Assembly (NCBI GenBank): GCA_946886255.1
Contig: CAMPIG010000165.1
Span: 1-9,385, forward strand
Origin: an uncultured Cellvibrio sp.
GTDB taxonomy: Bacteria; Pseudomonadota; Gammaproteobacteria; Pseudomonadales; Cellvibrionaceae
Reading direction: 5' to 3'
Length of the DNA: 9,385 nucleotides
In this document: one piece after another, positions 1 through 6,574 of the stretch
How the letters are laid out: each line of letters starts with the position of its first letter
Position numbering within the stretch: the first letter of the stretch is position 1
Notes under the pieces: model-generated
The model's input: the letters and a program-made list of their open reading frames with translations, nothing else
Database searches by the model: none
Told to the model about the DNA's origin: nothing
Made by a program: the position numbers and the translations under genes

Positions 1-2
1 TC

Positions 3-218
3 GTCGATGTCGGCGGTATCCAGCGGGCGGTCAATCTCAGTTGCATTGCTGAACCGAATACAGACCTCCAGCAATACCTCAACAATTGGGTGCTCGTGCA
101 CGTCGGCTTCGCCATGAGTGTTATCAATGAAGCCGAAGCACAGGCCACGCTCGCAGTGCTCACCGAGTTGGGCAACATGCAGGAAGAGTTGACGGCGATC
201 CAGGAGGGAGAATCCTGA
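3..218 (+). CDS. hypC: HypC/HupF-family hydrogenase maturation chaperone, 3' part only
   Basis: Partial gene; the first visible codon is at position 3 and the stop is TGA 216-218, leaving 71 residues. The segment [19 protein letters not shown] followed by a Leu/Glu-rich end is the typical C-terminal half of HypC (small beta-barrel, then helix). The N-terminal Met-Cys that contacts the Fe ion lies outside the window. HypC binds HypD and carries the Fe(CN)2CO unit to the hydrogenase large-subunit precursor in the cytoplasm. The stop codon overlaps the next start (TGATG), so translation is probably coupled. The family call is firm. A closely related HybG-type paralogue cannot be excluded from this fragment. 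Confidence 0.9.
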   Translation, partial: VDVGGIQRAVNLSCIAEPNTDLQQYLNNWVLVHVGFAMSVINEAEAQATLAVLTELGNMQEELTAIQEGES

Positions 219-928
219 TGAATCACTCCGACAATAACACCAGCTTGCAGGCACTTTATCCATTCCTCCATAACACGCCGTCCGACAGCGCAGTTTTGAA
301 TCATGCATTGCTGGATTCCATTGACAAGAAAATCGCGGAACACCAACGCGTAGTCGCAGGATTTTTCGGCTCTCATGCGCAAGCCTTAGTGAATTGCGCC
401 CAGGCAATCGCCGATGTTTACAACCGTAAGGGGCAACTTTTCACCATGGGTAACGGCGGCTCCAGTTCCGATGCCGCACACATTGCCGTGGAATTTTTAC
501 ACCCGGTCACAACAGGGCGGCCGGCGCTGCCCGCCTACGATTTAAGTTGCGACAAAACCGTGATGACAGCCATCGCTAACGACGTAGGCTATCAACACGT
601 CTATGCCCGACAGGTCGCAAACCTGGTTAAAGAAAATGATGCACTGATTGCCGTCTCCACCAGTGGTAATTCGGAGAATCTGCTACGGGCACTGAAGCAG
701 GCACAAAAGATCGGTGCAACCACCATTGCGCTGGCTGGCGGTACCGGCGGAGAAATGGCCAAGCTGAAACTGGATCATTGCCTGATTGTTGAATCCAGCA
801 GCATTCATCGCGTGCAGGAATGCCACGTGGCGATCTATCACGTGCTGTGGGATCTGGTGCACACCCTACTGGCTGATACGCGCGGAAAAACAAGTACAAC
901 AAAGGAGACTGGCGATGAAATACGTTGA
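218..928 (+). CDS. gmhA: SIS-domain phosphosugar isomerase, GmhA-like (sedoheptulose-7-phosphate isomerase)
   Basis: A 236-residue cytoplasmic protein with a single SIS domain at about 45-220, preceded by a longer N-terminal arm than in typical GmhA (about 190-200 residues). The phosphate-binding loop GNGGSSSDAAH is at 78-88 and the second loop STSGNSEN is at 147-154. The four residues matching the GmhA zinc ligands are present: H88, E92, Q200 and H208 (spacing Q-x7-H). This suggests an active isomerase converting sedoheptulose 7-phosphate to D-glycero-D-manno-heptose 7-phosphate, or a related sugar-phosphate reaction. The start ATG 218 follows a strong AGGAGGGAG and overlaps the hypC stop by 1 nt. 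The 3' end overlaps hypD by 14 nt. No other heptose-pathway gene is visible, so a hydrogenase-specific role is inferred from position. SIS assignment is very secure; the exact substrate is not. Confidence 0.85.
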   Translation: MNHSDNNTSLQALYPFLHNTPSDSAVLNHALLDSIDKKIAEHQRVVAGFFGSHAQALVNCAQAIADVYNRKGQLFTMGNGGSSSDAAHIAVEFLHPVTTGRPALPAYDLSCDKTVMTAIANDVGYQHVYARQVANLVKENDALIAVSTSGNSENLLRALKQAQKIGATTIALAGGTGGEMAKLKLDHCLIVESSSIHRVQECHVAIYHVLWDLVHTLLADTRGKTSTTKETGDEIR

Positions 929-2072
929 TGAATTTCGCGATCCACAGAAAGCAAAAGTCCTGCTTGGTAATATTATCGATATTGCCAACACACTGGCGGA
1001 CGATCAACAACGACCGACCTACATCATGGAAGTCTGCGGTGGCCATACCCACTCTATCTTTCGCTACGGCATTGAAAATATGTTGCCGCCGAGCATCGAA
1101 TTAATTCACGGCCCCGGCTGCCCGGTATGCGTATTGCCACGAGGTCGCGTTGATGACTGTGTCGCGATTGCTGAGCAAGAGAACGTTATCTTTACAACAT
1201 TTGGTGATGCGATACGTGTGCCCGGCTCGCAAAAAAGTTTATTGGAAGCAAAAGCCGACGGTGCCGATGTGCGCATGGTGTATTCGCCGATGGATGCACT
1301 GAGCATTGCGAAAAAAAATCCGGACAAGGAAGTGGTATTTTTCGGTTTGGGCTTTGAAACCACCATGCCCAGTACAGCACTAACCGTACTCCAGGCCGAA
1401 GCCGATGGCATCACCAACTTTTCGTTGTTCTGTAATCACATCACCATAATTCCTACCATCAAGGCGGTGCTCGATTCGCCGGATTTGCAGCTCGATGGCT
1501 TCCTCGGACCGGGACACGTCAGCATGGTGATCGGTAACCAACCCTACGGTTTTATTGCCGAACAATATCATCGGCCTGTCGTGGTAGCGGGCTTCGAGCC
1601 GCTGGACATTCTGCAATCCCTGTGGATGGTCCTGAAACAATTACAGGCTGGCGAAGCGCGGGTAGAAAATCAGTACAACCGCATCGTACCGGAATACGGC
1701 AACAGAATGGCACTGGAAGCGATCAGCAAGGTGTTTGAGTTGCGACAATTTTTTGAGTGGCGTGGCCTGGGTTCCATCGATCATTCCGGGGTTCAGTTGA
1801 ATAAACAATACAGCGCCTATGATGCAGAGAAAAAATTCTCTACCAAAACTGTCACCATCGCCGATCCGGAATCCTGCCAATGTGGCGAAGTATTGAAAGG
1901 TGCAATCAAGCCTTGGCAATGCAAAGTATTCGGTAAAGCCTGCACGCCGGAAACGCCAGTGGGCGCATTGATGGTCTCCAGTGAAGGCGCCTGTGCGGCC
2001 TATTACCTATACGGCGGCGATCGCATTGATGCGCTGCAAGTGGATGAAGATATTGAGGAACTCAGAGCATGA
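915..2072 (+). CDS. hypD: Hydrogenase maturation protein HypD
   Basis: A 385-residue protein, normal length for HypD (about 370-385). HypD is the iron-sulfur scaffold that works with HypC and HypE to place CN and CO on the iron destined for the NiFe site. Signatures are the EVCGGHTH motif with C41, GPGCPVC with C69 and C72 (the redox-active cysteines), GFETT, and GPGHVSMVIG. The C-terminal cysteines are C321, C323, C336, C343 and C360, in the region that holds the [4Fe-4S] cluster. I chose ATG 915 because AGGAGA at 903-908 sits 6 nt upstream and the protein then begins MKYVDEFRD, a normal HypD N-terminus. The open frame reaches back to 786 but that part lies inside the isomerase gene. It overlaps the upstream gene by 14 nt and hypE by 4 nt (ATGA). 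Nothing suggests loss of function. Confidence 0.97.
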   Translation: MKYVDEFRDPQKAKVLLGNIIDIANTLADDQQRPTYIMEVCGGHTHSIFRYGIENMLPPSIELIHGPGCPVCVLPRGRVDDCVAIAEQENVIFTTFGDAIRVPGSQKSLLEAKADGADVRMVYSPMDALSIAKKNPDKEVVFFGLGFETTMPSTALTVLQAEADGITNFSLFCNHITIIPTIKAVLDSPDLQLDGFLGPGHVSMVIGNQPYGFIAEQYHRPVVVAGFEPLDILQSLWMVLKQLQAGEARVENQYNRIVPEYGNRMALEAISKVFELRQFFEWRGLGSIDHSGVQLNKQYSAYDAEKKFSTKTVTIADPESCQCGEVLKGAIKPWQCKVFGKACTPETPVGALMVSSEGACAAYYLYGGDRIDALQVDEDIEELRA

Positions 2073-3163
2073 ATATCGCAGAAAGAAAATCCGTTGAGGA
2101 AGCCGCACCAACTTCACGCATTCGCCAAGGAAAGTTATTGAGCAATGTCATTACCCTGGCACACGGCGGCGGCGGTAAAGCCATGCGCGACTTAATCGAC
2201 GATGTCTTCATCGACGAGTTCAGCAATCCCGCATTGAACACGCTGGAAGATCAAGCACGATTTTCTCTGGAAGATCTGGCGAGCTACGGTGATCGCCTGG
2301 CAATAACCACCGACTCTTACGTTATTGACCCACTGTTTTTTCCCGGCGGTGACATCGGCAAGCTGGCGATCTGCGGCACCGTCAATGATCTCGCTGTGGG
2401 TGGTGCCACACCCTTGTATTTAACCTGCGCGATGATCATCGAAGAAGGCATGCGAGTGGACACATTGCGCCAGATTGTCAGCTCCATGGCTGCCACCGCC
2501 AGGGCTGCGGGCGTTCATATTGTAACGGGTGATACCAAAGTCGTAGAGCGCGGTAGTTGCGACAAAATTTTTATTAATACCGCCGGTGTCGGTGTGATTC
2601 GCGAAGAATATCACCTGGGCGCGCATCAAGCGCGCCCAGGTGACCATATTCTGGTGAACGGTTTTTTAGGCGATCACGGTGCCGCGATCCTGAATGCCCG
2701 TGGTGATATGCAGCTTTCCTGCCCGATAGAAAGCGATTGTGCACCGCTGCATACCTTAATACAAAGTTTGCTGCATGCGGCTCCCAATACGCGTTTTATT
2801 CGCGATGCCACGCGCGGGGGAATTGCTTCAGTGCTGAACGAAATTGCCGAGACGTCGCGCTGCGCCATTGAAATCCACGAAACGCTTACACCGATTCGCA
2901 CAGAGATCAAAGGCTTCTGCGAAATACTCGGACTTGACCCCTTGTACTTGGCCAACGAAGGCAAACTGGTTGCCGTGGTGCCCGAGGCGGAAACCGCAGC
3001 AGCTTTAGCAGCCATGCAAGCGCACCCGCTCGGGCAAGACGCTGCTGACATAGGCTCGGTACTGGCTACAGGGCGCGCCGGGCGCGTTCATATGCAAACC
3101 AGTTTTGGTGGTAAGCGTATTGTAGACATGCTGGTCGGTGAACAATTGCCACGCATTTGTTAG
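2069..3163 (+). CDS. hypE: Hydrogenase maturation protein HypE (carbamoyl dehydratase)
   Basis: A 364-residue member of the AIR-synthase/PurM-like ATPase family. HypE dehydrates a carbamoyl group (delivered by HypF) on its C-terminal cysteine to thiocyanate in an ATP-dependent step, supplying the CN ligands. Visible signatures are LAHGGGGKAMRDLI near residue 30, the ATP-site segment TGDTKVVERG, the segment RDATRGGIASVLNE, and the essential C-terminus PRIC ending in C364. The start overlaps the hypD stop as ATGA, with GAGGAA at 2055-2060 placed 8 nt upstream. This gives about 25 residues ahead of the usual HypE N-terminus. A TTG near residue 25, after AAGGAAA, is a possible shorter start but is less likely. 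A perfect 14-bp inverted repeat lies inside the gene at 2611-2643. hypA, hypB and hypF are not in the window. Confidence 0.97.
   Translation: MNIAERKSVEEAAPTSRIRQGKLLSNVITLAHGGGGKAMRDLIDDVFIDEFSNPALNTLEDQARFSLEDLASYGDRLAITTDSYVIDPLFFPGGDIGKLAICGTVNDLAVGGATPLYLTCAMIIEEGMRVDTLRQIVSSMAATARAAGVHIVTGDTKVVERGSCDKIFINTAGVGVIREEYHLGAHQARPGDHILVNGFLGDHGAAILNARGDMQLSCPIESDCAPLHTLIQSLLHAAPNTRFIRDATRGGIASVLNEIAETSRCAIEIHETLTPIRTEIKGFCEILGLDPLYLANEGKLVAVVPEAETAAALAAMQAHPLGQDAADIGSVLATGRAGRVHMQTSFGGKRIVDMLVGEQLPRIC
2611..2643 (+). repeat. Perfect 14-bp inverted repeat within hypE
   Basis: The arms TCACCTGGGCGCGC (2611-2624) and GCGCGCCCAGGTGA (2630-2643) are exact reverse complements around a 5-nt loop ATCAA. 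With a short bulge, GAATAT just upstream can also pair with ATATTC just downstream (2646-2651). The element is GC-rich and would form a very stable mRNA hairpin. It is coding (Y-H-L-G-A-H-Q-A-R-P-G-D), so it may be an accident of codon choice. There is no T-run after it, so it is not an ordinary terminator. Confidence 0.75.
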
Positions 3164-3201
3164 CACTATAAACAATTAACGTGATGCTCATTTTTTTTAA
3201 A

Positions 3202-3206
3202 AAGGA
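3202..3206 (+). promoter_or_regulatory. Ribosome binding site that fixes the FmdE-like start
   Basis: AAGGA lies 7 nt before ATG 3214, supporting that start over the in-frame GTG 3181 and ATG 3184, which have no recognisable Shine-Dalgarno sequence. The 50-nt gap between hypE and this gene is otherwise AT-rich, with a T8 run at 3191-3198, and shows no hairpin. Confidence 0.7.
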
Positions 3207-3213
3207 TCTTCTC

Positions 3214-3825
3214 ATGAACGCTATATCCCCTATTGATCATATTCCTGCAGAAGGATTACTTATCCGTGTTCTTGACCACGGTAAGTTATTGACACTCGAT
3301 TATCAGGAAGCCACCGCACAACACCAGCGTTCGCTCTGGTGGGGAACTGCTGTGGGTTATCGCGCGATGCAGGTTGCTGCCCTGGAGCTATCGGAAAAAC
3401 AATTATGGAGCCGCGATAATCTCGTCGTGGTAAGCGGTCACCCCGGCCCGGGTGTACTCGACTCACTCAATTACGTGACCGGCTGCGCCGACCGTGATTG
3501 TATGACTGTTATGCAAAATGAAAACTGCGTGAACCGTTGCAACAGCGAGATGAAATTTGAGTGGTGGGTGAGCGATGGACAGCAAACCGCACATATCAAA
3601 TTACGCGACGATTTTGTGCCCATCGAGTTTTATCAATTGATTGACCGCCGGGTGTACAACGAAACCCGCGCCGATGACGACAAGCTGTTCGAGCTATTTA
3701 AAGTCAACCTTTCATCCCGCATTTGGGTGGCACCCCTGGAGGAAAGTTTTTCCGTTGAACGTATTGCACCTCTCGCCAAAGGTGAAATACCCGGCAACCA
3801 CGTGTGGAACAAAGCAACGGCTTGA
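3214..3825 (+). CDS. FmdE-like domain protein with a four-cysteine cluster
   Basis: A 203-residue soluble protein without signal peptide or membrane segment. The middle resembles the FmdE/FwdE domain (named after formylmethanofuran dehydrogenase subunit E): WWGTAVGYRAMQVAALEL, then SGHPGPGVLDSLNYVTGC with H76. Four cysteines follow at C91, C96, C105 and C109 (C-x4-C-x8-C-x3-C), suggesting a metal site. The C-terminal zinc ribbon of longer FmdE proteins is absent. Aerobic bacteria with this domain generally lack the methanofuran pathway, so the name should not be read as a function. It follows hypE by 50 nt on the same strand, so it probably belongs to the hydrogenase operon. A role in metal handling or one-carbon chemistry is inference. 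The domain call rests on motif memory, not on an alignment. Confidence 0.65.
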   Translation: MNAISPIDHIPAEGLLIRVLDHGKLLTLDYQEATAQHQRSLWWGTAVGYRAMQVAALELSEKQLWSRDNLVVVSGHPGPGVLDSLNYVTGCADRDCMTVMQNENCVNRCNSEMKFEWWVSDGQQTAHIKLRDDFVPIEFYQLIDRRVYNETRADDDKLFELFKVNLSSRIWVAPLEESFSVERIAPLAKGEIPGNHVWNKATA

Positions 3826-3857
3826 GGTGGATAACAGCCGATCAATGACATTTTCAT

Positions 3858-3863
3858 GGAGAG
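3858..3863 (+). promoter_or_regulatory. Ribosome binding site that fixes the cytochrome-like start
   Basis: GGAGAG ends 7 nt before ATG 3871. The site overlaps the in-frame ATG 3856, which has no Shine-Dalgarno sequence of its own, so 3871 is the better start. It also gives a normal signal peptide directly at the N-terminus. Confidence 0.7.
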
Positions 3864-3870
3864 TAATCCA

Positions 3871-5544
3871 ATGCAACCGCAACCCCTTCTTCTTAAAATC
3901 ACCAGTGCATTGCTGTTAACCTTTACTGCACATATGGCTTTTTCTGCCGCACCGGACAACGGCGGCAGCATCACCAAAGACGATTTAACGAAACCGGTCA
4001 CAGATTTTCCTGCCGATCTGGTGAGTGGCGCTAATCAAACACAATTCGCCAACTACGCCTGGCGGTTATTTATAGCAGCAACGCAACAGACCACAGCCAC
4101 GCTCAGCAGTGGACAAGGTCGCGCCGTGGGCAATGGCAAGAACAATTTTATCGATACTGGAGCATCACCCGGCGTTGATAACCCACTGGTCTTTGAGAGC
4201 TTTTACCATCGCACCGAAGCCTTCCCTTTTTACACCAGCCAAAAACCACCATCCCCAATTCAGCAATTGCCGGTGTATTACACCTTTTACACCGACAACA
4301 ATCACAAGATGGTACCGTTGACGGTTAGTAATCAGAATTATGTTTACCTGGATGAAACCAACCAGATCAGCCAGAACTTCCTGTATTACCAGAATTCTTA
4401 TGCGCCGGAATTCCCGGTATTGTTTATGGCCAAGGTTAATCAGACTGAAGCAACCTATGCGCTCGATCCAGCGCGCAAAGCCCCCAGTTCGTCAATCTCC
4501 TGGGATTTCCCCGATGGGGTCGTGGAAGTGAAGTCAGCGTGGCGCCGCGTAAAAGATATTAAGAATTCAAATCCACAAACCTATCACCAGGCCAGCGCAA
4601 CCTACTATGTGGTTGACGCCAGCGGAGTACCGACGATTCATACAGATACCTTTGCGCTAATCGCTCTGCATATCATCCAGAAGACGGCGAATTACCAGGA
4701 ATTTATTTTTACGACGTTTGAGCACGTGGATGCGGTGACGCGCGATAGTAACAATAAGATTACCGATCCGGCTTACCAAACCACTTACAATAATTTGTCT
4801 TACCAGAAGCCGAGCGATGATCCTCACACGGCTACCGCGACTGGGGCATATTCAATCAATGCACCCGGTCAACCGGCACAACAAAATAAACAAACTACTT
4901 ACGACTTGCCGGATGCCGGAGCCATCTCGCAAGACTATACGACAGTGGTGCAACCCAACACGATCATCAAGGAAGTAAACGATGTGAATAACCAGGTGAA
5001 TACGCTGATTAAAAGTCTGGACCAGGATAATATCTGGGCCAACTATCGTCTCAAGGGCGTTCAGGCCGTTCCCACCAGTGACTCCACCGCAAGCAACTAT
5101 TTTCTCGCCAATATCGTGGTGGAAAGCAGTCAACCGGGCATTCAATTATTCACCGGAATTCTGTTAAACGGCGGCGTACCTGTACAGGGCGTTAAGGATA
5201 AGAGTCAACAATATTTTGTGAATTGCCGTGGTGATATCGGCAGCACCAAATGTATTTATCCTGACCCGGCACTCAACACCTCAACACCACCGACGACTTA
5301 CAACAACGTGTCACTCAATGTGCAGCAAAGCCAACCGGTTCCGGCGGCACAATTCAGCATGGGTGGCTGTCAGGGCTGCCATGGTGCTGCGCAACAACTG
5401 GGACGCGACTTCAGTTTCCTCGCCAACGGTGTTGGCGGTAAAGGCAAAGAACTGGATGCGGTTCCGTCGAGTGGATTACCCGCTGCGCAAAAAGCAGCGG
5501 TTAACCGCAAGATGATTAAAAGCTCAGCGTTTGATCTCCGATAA
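3871..5544 (+). CDS. Exported monoheme c-type cytochrome-like protein
   Basis: A 557-residue protein. The N-terminus is a classic Sec signal peptide: K9, hydrophobic residues to about 24, and a likely cleavage in AFSAAP near residues 23-27. One heme c motif, C500-Q-G-C503-H504, lies near the C-terminus, followed by GRDFSFL. An extra cysteine pair is present at C452 and C461. The body carries blocks I associate with a poorly characterised 'cytochrome c family protein' group: AWRLFIAAT near the N-terminus, EVKSAWRR, FALIALHIIQKT, TFEHVD (about 282-287), and NIWANYRLKGVQ. Expected location is the periplasm or outer face of the inner membrane, with heme attached by the Ccm system. It starts 45 nt after the FmdE-like gene, so co-transcription is likely. 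It may exchange electrons with a hydrogenase, but no direct evidence shows this. A hairpin follows the gene. Confidence 0.75.
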   Translation: MQPQPLLLKITSALLLTFTAHMAFSAAPDNGGSITKDDLTKPVTDFPADLVSGANQTQFANYAWRLFIAATQQTTATLSSGQGRAVGNGKNNFIDTGASPGVDNPLVFESFYHRTEAFPFYTSQKPPSPIQQLPVYYTFYTDNNHKMVPLTVSNQNYVYLDETNQISQNFLYYQNSYAPEFPVLFMAKVNQTEATYALDPARKAPSSSISWDFPDGVVEVKSAWRRVKDIKNSNPQTYHQASATYYVVDASGVPTIHTDTFALIALHIIQKTANYQEFIFTTFEHVDAVTRDSNNKITDPAYQTTYNNLSYQKPSDDPHTATATGAYSINAPGQPAQQNKQTTYDLPDAGAISQDYTTVVQPNTIIKEVNDVNNQVNTLIKSLDQDNIWANYRLKGVQAVPTSDSTASNYFLANIVVESSQPGIQLFTGILLNGGVPVQGVKDKSQQYFVNCRGDIGSTKCIYPDPALNTSTPPTTYNNVSLNVQQSQPVPAAQFSMGGCQGCHGAAQQLGRDFSFLANGVGGKGKELDAVPSSGLPAAQKAAVNRKMIKSSAFDLR

Positions 5545-5554
5545 CGGAAGAATA

Positions 5555-5586
5555 ATTGCCACGCGGAAGAATATCCGTGTGGCAAT
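5555..5586 (+). terminator. Strong intergenic hairpin without a clear U-tract (terminator, attenuator or mRNA-processing element)
   Basis: The arms ATTGCCACGCGG (5555-5566) and CCGTGTGGCAAT (5575-5586) pair over 12 bp with one G-U, around an 8-nt loop. Beyond a single mismatch the flanks keep pairing (AAT and G at 5550-5553 with C and ATT at 5588-5591), giving a longer imperfect palindrome. It starts 10 nt after the cytochrome-like stop. No T-run follows, only CATTCCTCAT, so strong intrinsic termination is doubtful. It may lower read-through, stabilise the upstream message, or be a member of a dispersed repeat family. The rest of the 113-nt gap shows no clear promoter. Confidence 0.6.
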
Positions 5587-5642
5587 CATTCCTCATAAAG
5601 AGACCCAACAACACCGAATACCAATAGACAACGTGCTCTAGC

Positions 5643-5650
5643 AGGAAGAG
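5643..5650 (+). promoter_or_regulatory. Ribosome binding site before the phosphoribosyltransferase-like gene
   Basis: AGGAAGAG ends 7 nt before ATG 5658. The in-frame TTG 5652 is only 1 nt from this site, so it is a poor start. Confidence 0.7.
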
Positions 5651-5657
5651 TTTGTTA

Positions 5658-6569
5658 ATGAGAAACCCTGTCATGCATCATTCACCATTTTCAAAAAACA
5701 CTCATGCGCTCGAGGAAGTCAACTCATTGCCTTTGGTGCTGGATCAACCGCGCTACCGGCACTACCCCGGGATGAAGCTCGGTTACCTGCCTGACGTTAC
5801 CTTTTTTGCTCAGCAACTCAGCGCGTTGGCTCTCGCTATATTGCAACAACAAGAAGGCCAAAATTGTGAGTGGGTGTTAACAGCACCCGCGTTTTATCAA
5901 GTACCTGCAGCTGCGAATTTGATCGCTCGACAAGTCCAGGTTCTCCTGCATCAACAAGGTATATTTATGCCCTTGATTGAGCCACGCTTGAGCCCCCAAC
6001 AAATAGAAATTCGCACACGGAAGGATATCAAAAACTACAACAACTACAGCAAAAATAAAGTGCAACAACGCATCGCGGAGAGACAACGGGTTCAACAACA
6101 TATTGACAGCAACAGCTTATTGCCACAGTTCCAGCATAAATCCGTGATCGTTATTAATGACATCAATGTGACGGGAACGCAGCAGCAATTTATGCAAGCT
6201 CGCTTTGAACAACTTCAAGCACGCGAATGTACCTGGTTATATATTTTTACCGTTGATAAAAACCTGGCCCACCGCTATCCCGACATTGAGTATCAAATCA
6301 ACAGCAGCCAATGGCAATCGCTCGATCAATTCGCGGAACTGCTGTGTGATCAAAAAACGTCGCCGACCGCACGCTGCCTTGGCCGCCTGTTTAATGAAAC
6401 CGTCGAAAATTTTTGTTATCTCATCAGTGCGATTGATCAGGATACACGCCAAAAAATTTATGCGCTTGCGCAGTTGGAGGGGCGTTACAACGGCCCCTTT
6501 TTTTCCGACAAGATGCAATTTTTGGCCGCCGATGGCGAACACCTTCACACCTCACAATCTCCAGGATGA
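5658..6569 (+). CDS. Phosphoribosyltransferase-fold protein (divergent PRTase)
   Basis: A 303-residue soluble protein. Its best landmark is the segment VIVINDINVTGTQQQF around residues 164-179. This matches the PRPP-binding loop of type I phosphoribosyltransferases: a hydrophobic strand, two acidic residues, then T-G-T. The first acidic position is N167 and the second is D168, with T172-G173-T174 following. The earlier segment WVLTAPAFYQVPAAANLIARQ fits the N-terminal half of the Rossmann-like core seen in ComF-like PRTases. A long charged, Gln-rich stretch (about 110-150) separates the two. The usual reaction would move a phosphoribosyl group from PRPP to or from a base, but no substrate can be named. 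The start ATG 5658 is chosen for its AGGAAGAG site; the stop lies 5 nt before the next start. Tight packing with the hydrogenase large-subunit gene suggests a shared function. An alternative is a regulatory PRTase without catalysis. Confidence 0.65.
   Translation: MRNPVMHHSPFSKNTHALEEVNSLPLVLDQPRYRHYPGMKLGYLPDVTFFAQQLSALALAILQQQEGQNCEWVLTAPAFYQVPAAANLIARQVQVLLHQQGIFMPLIEPRLSPQQIEIRTRKDIKNYNNYSKNKVQQRIAERQRVQQHIDSNSLLPQFQHKSVIVINDINVTGTQQQFMQARFEQLQARECTWLYIFTVDKNLAHRYPDIEYQINSSQWQSLDQFAELLCDQKTSPTARCLGRLFNETVENFCYLISAIDQDTRQKIYALAQLEGRYNGPFFSDKMQFLAADGEHLHTSQSPG
6563..6566 (+). promoter_or_regulatory. Ribosome binding site favouring the ATG 6575 start
   Basis: AGGA lies 8 nt before ATG 6575, an ideal spacing. 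The alternative in-frame ATG 6566 overlaps this site and has no room for its own. ATG 6566 would overlap the upstream stop as ATGA, so it cannot be dismissed completely. Confidence 0.55.
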
Positions 6570-6574
6570 CGCTT

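Noticed and set aside
627..1052. 141-codon open frame on the - strand across the isomerase-hypD junction.
   Set aside because: It overlaps two well-supported genes whose motifs are intact, and its product shows no family features.
2674..3051. 125-codon open frame on the - strand opposite hypE.
   Set aside because: It is fully antisense to a clear hypE, has low-complexity Ala/Ser-rich composition and no recognisable motif.
3146..3172. Possible promoter (TTGCCA and TATAAA) before the FmdE-like gene.
   Set aside because: The spacer is only 15 nt and the -35 part lies in the hypE coding end; not convincing without transcript data.
3191..3206. T8 run after hypE as an intrinsic terminator.
   Set aside because: No GC-rich stem precedes it.
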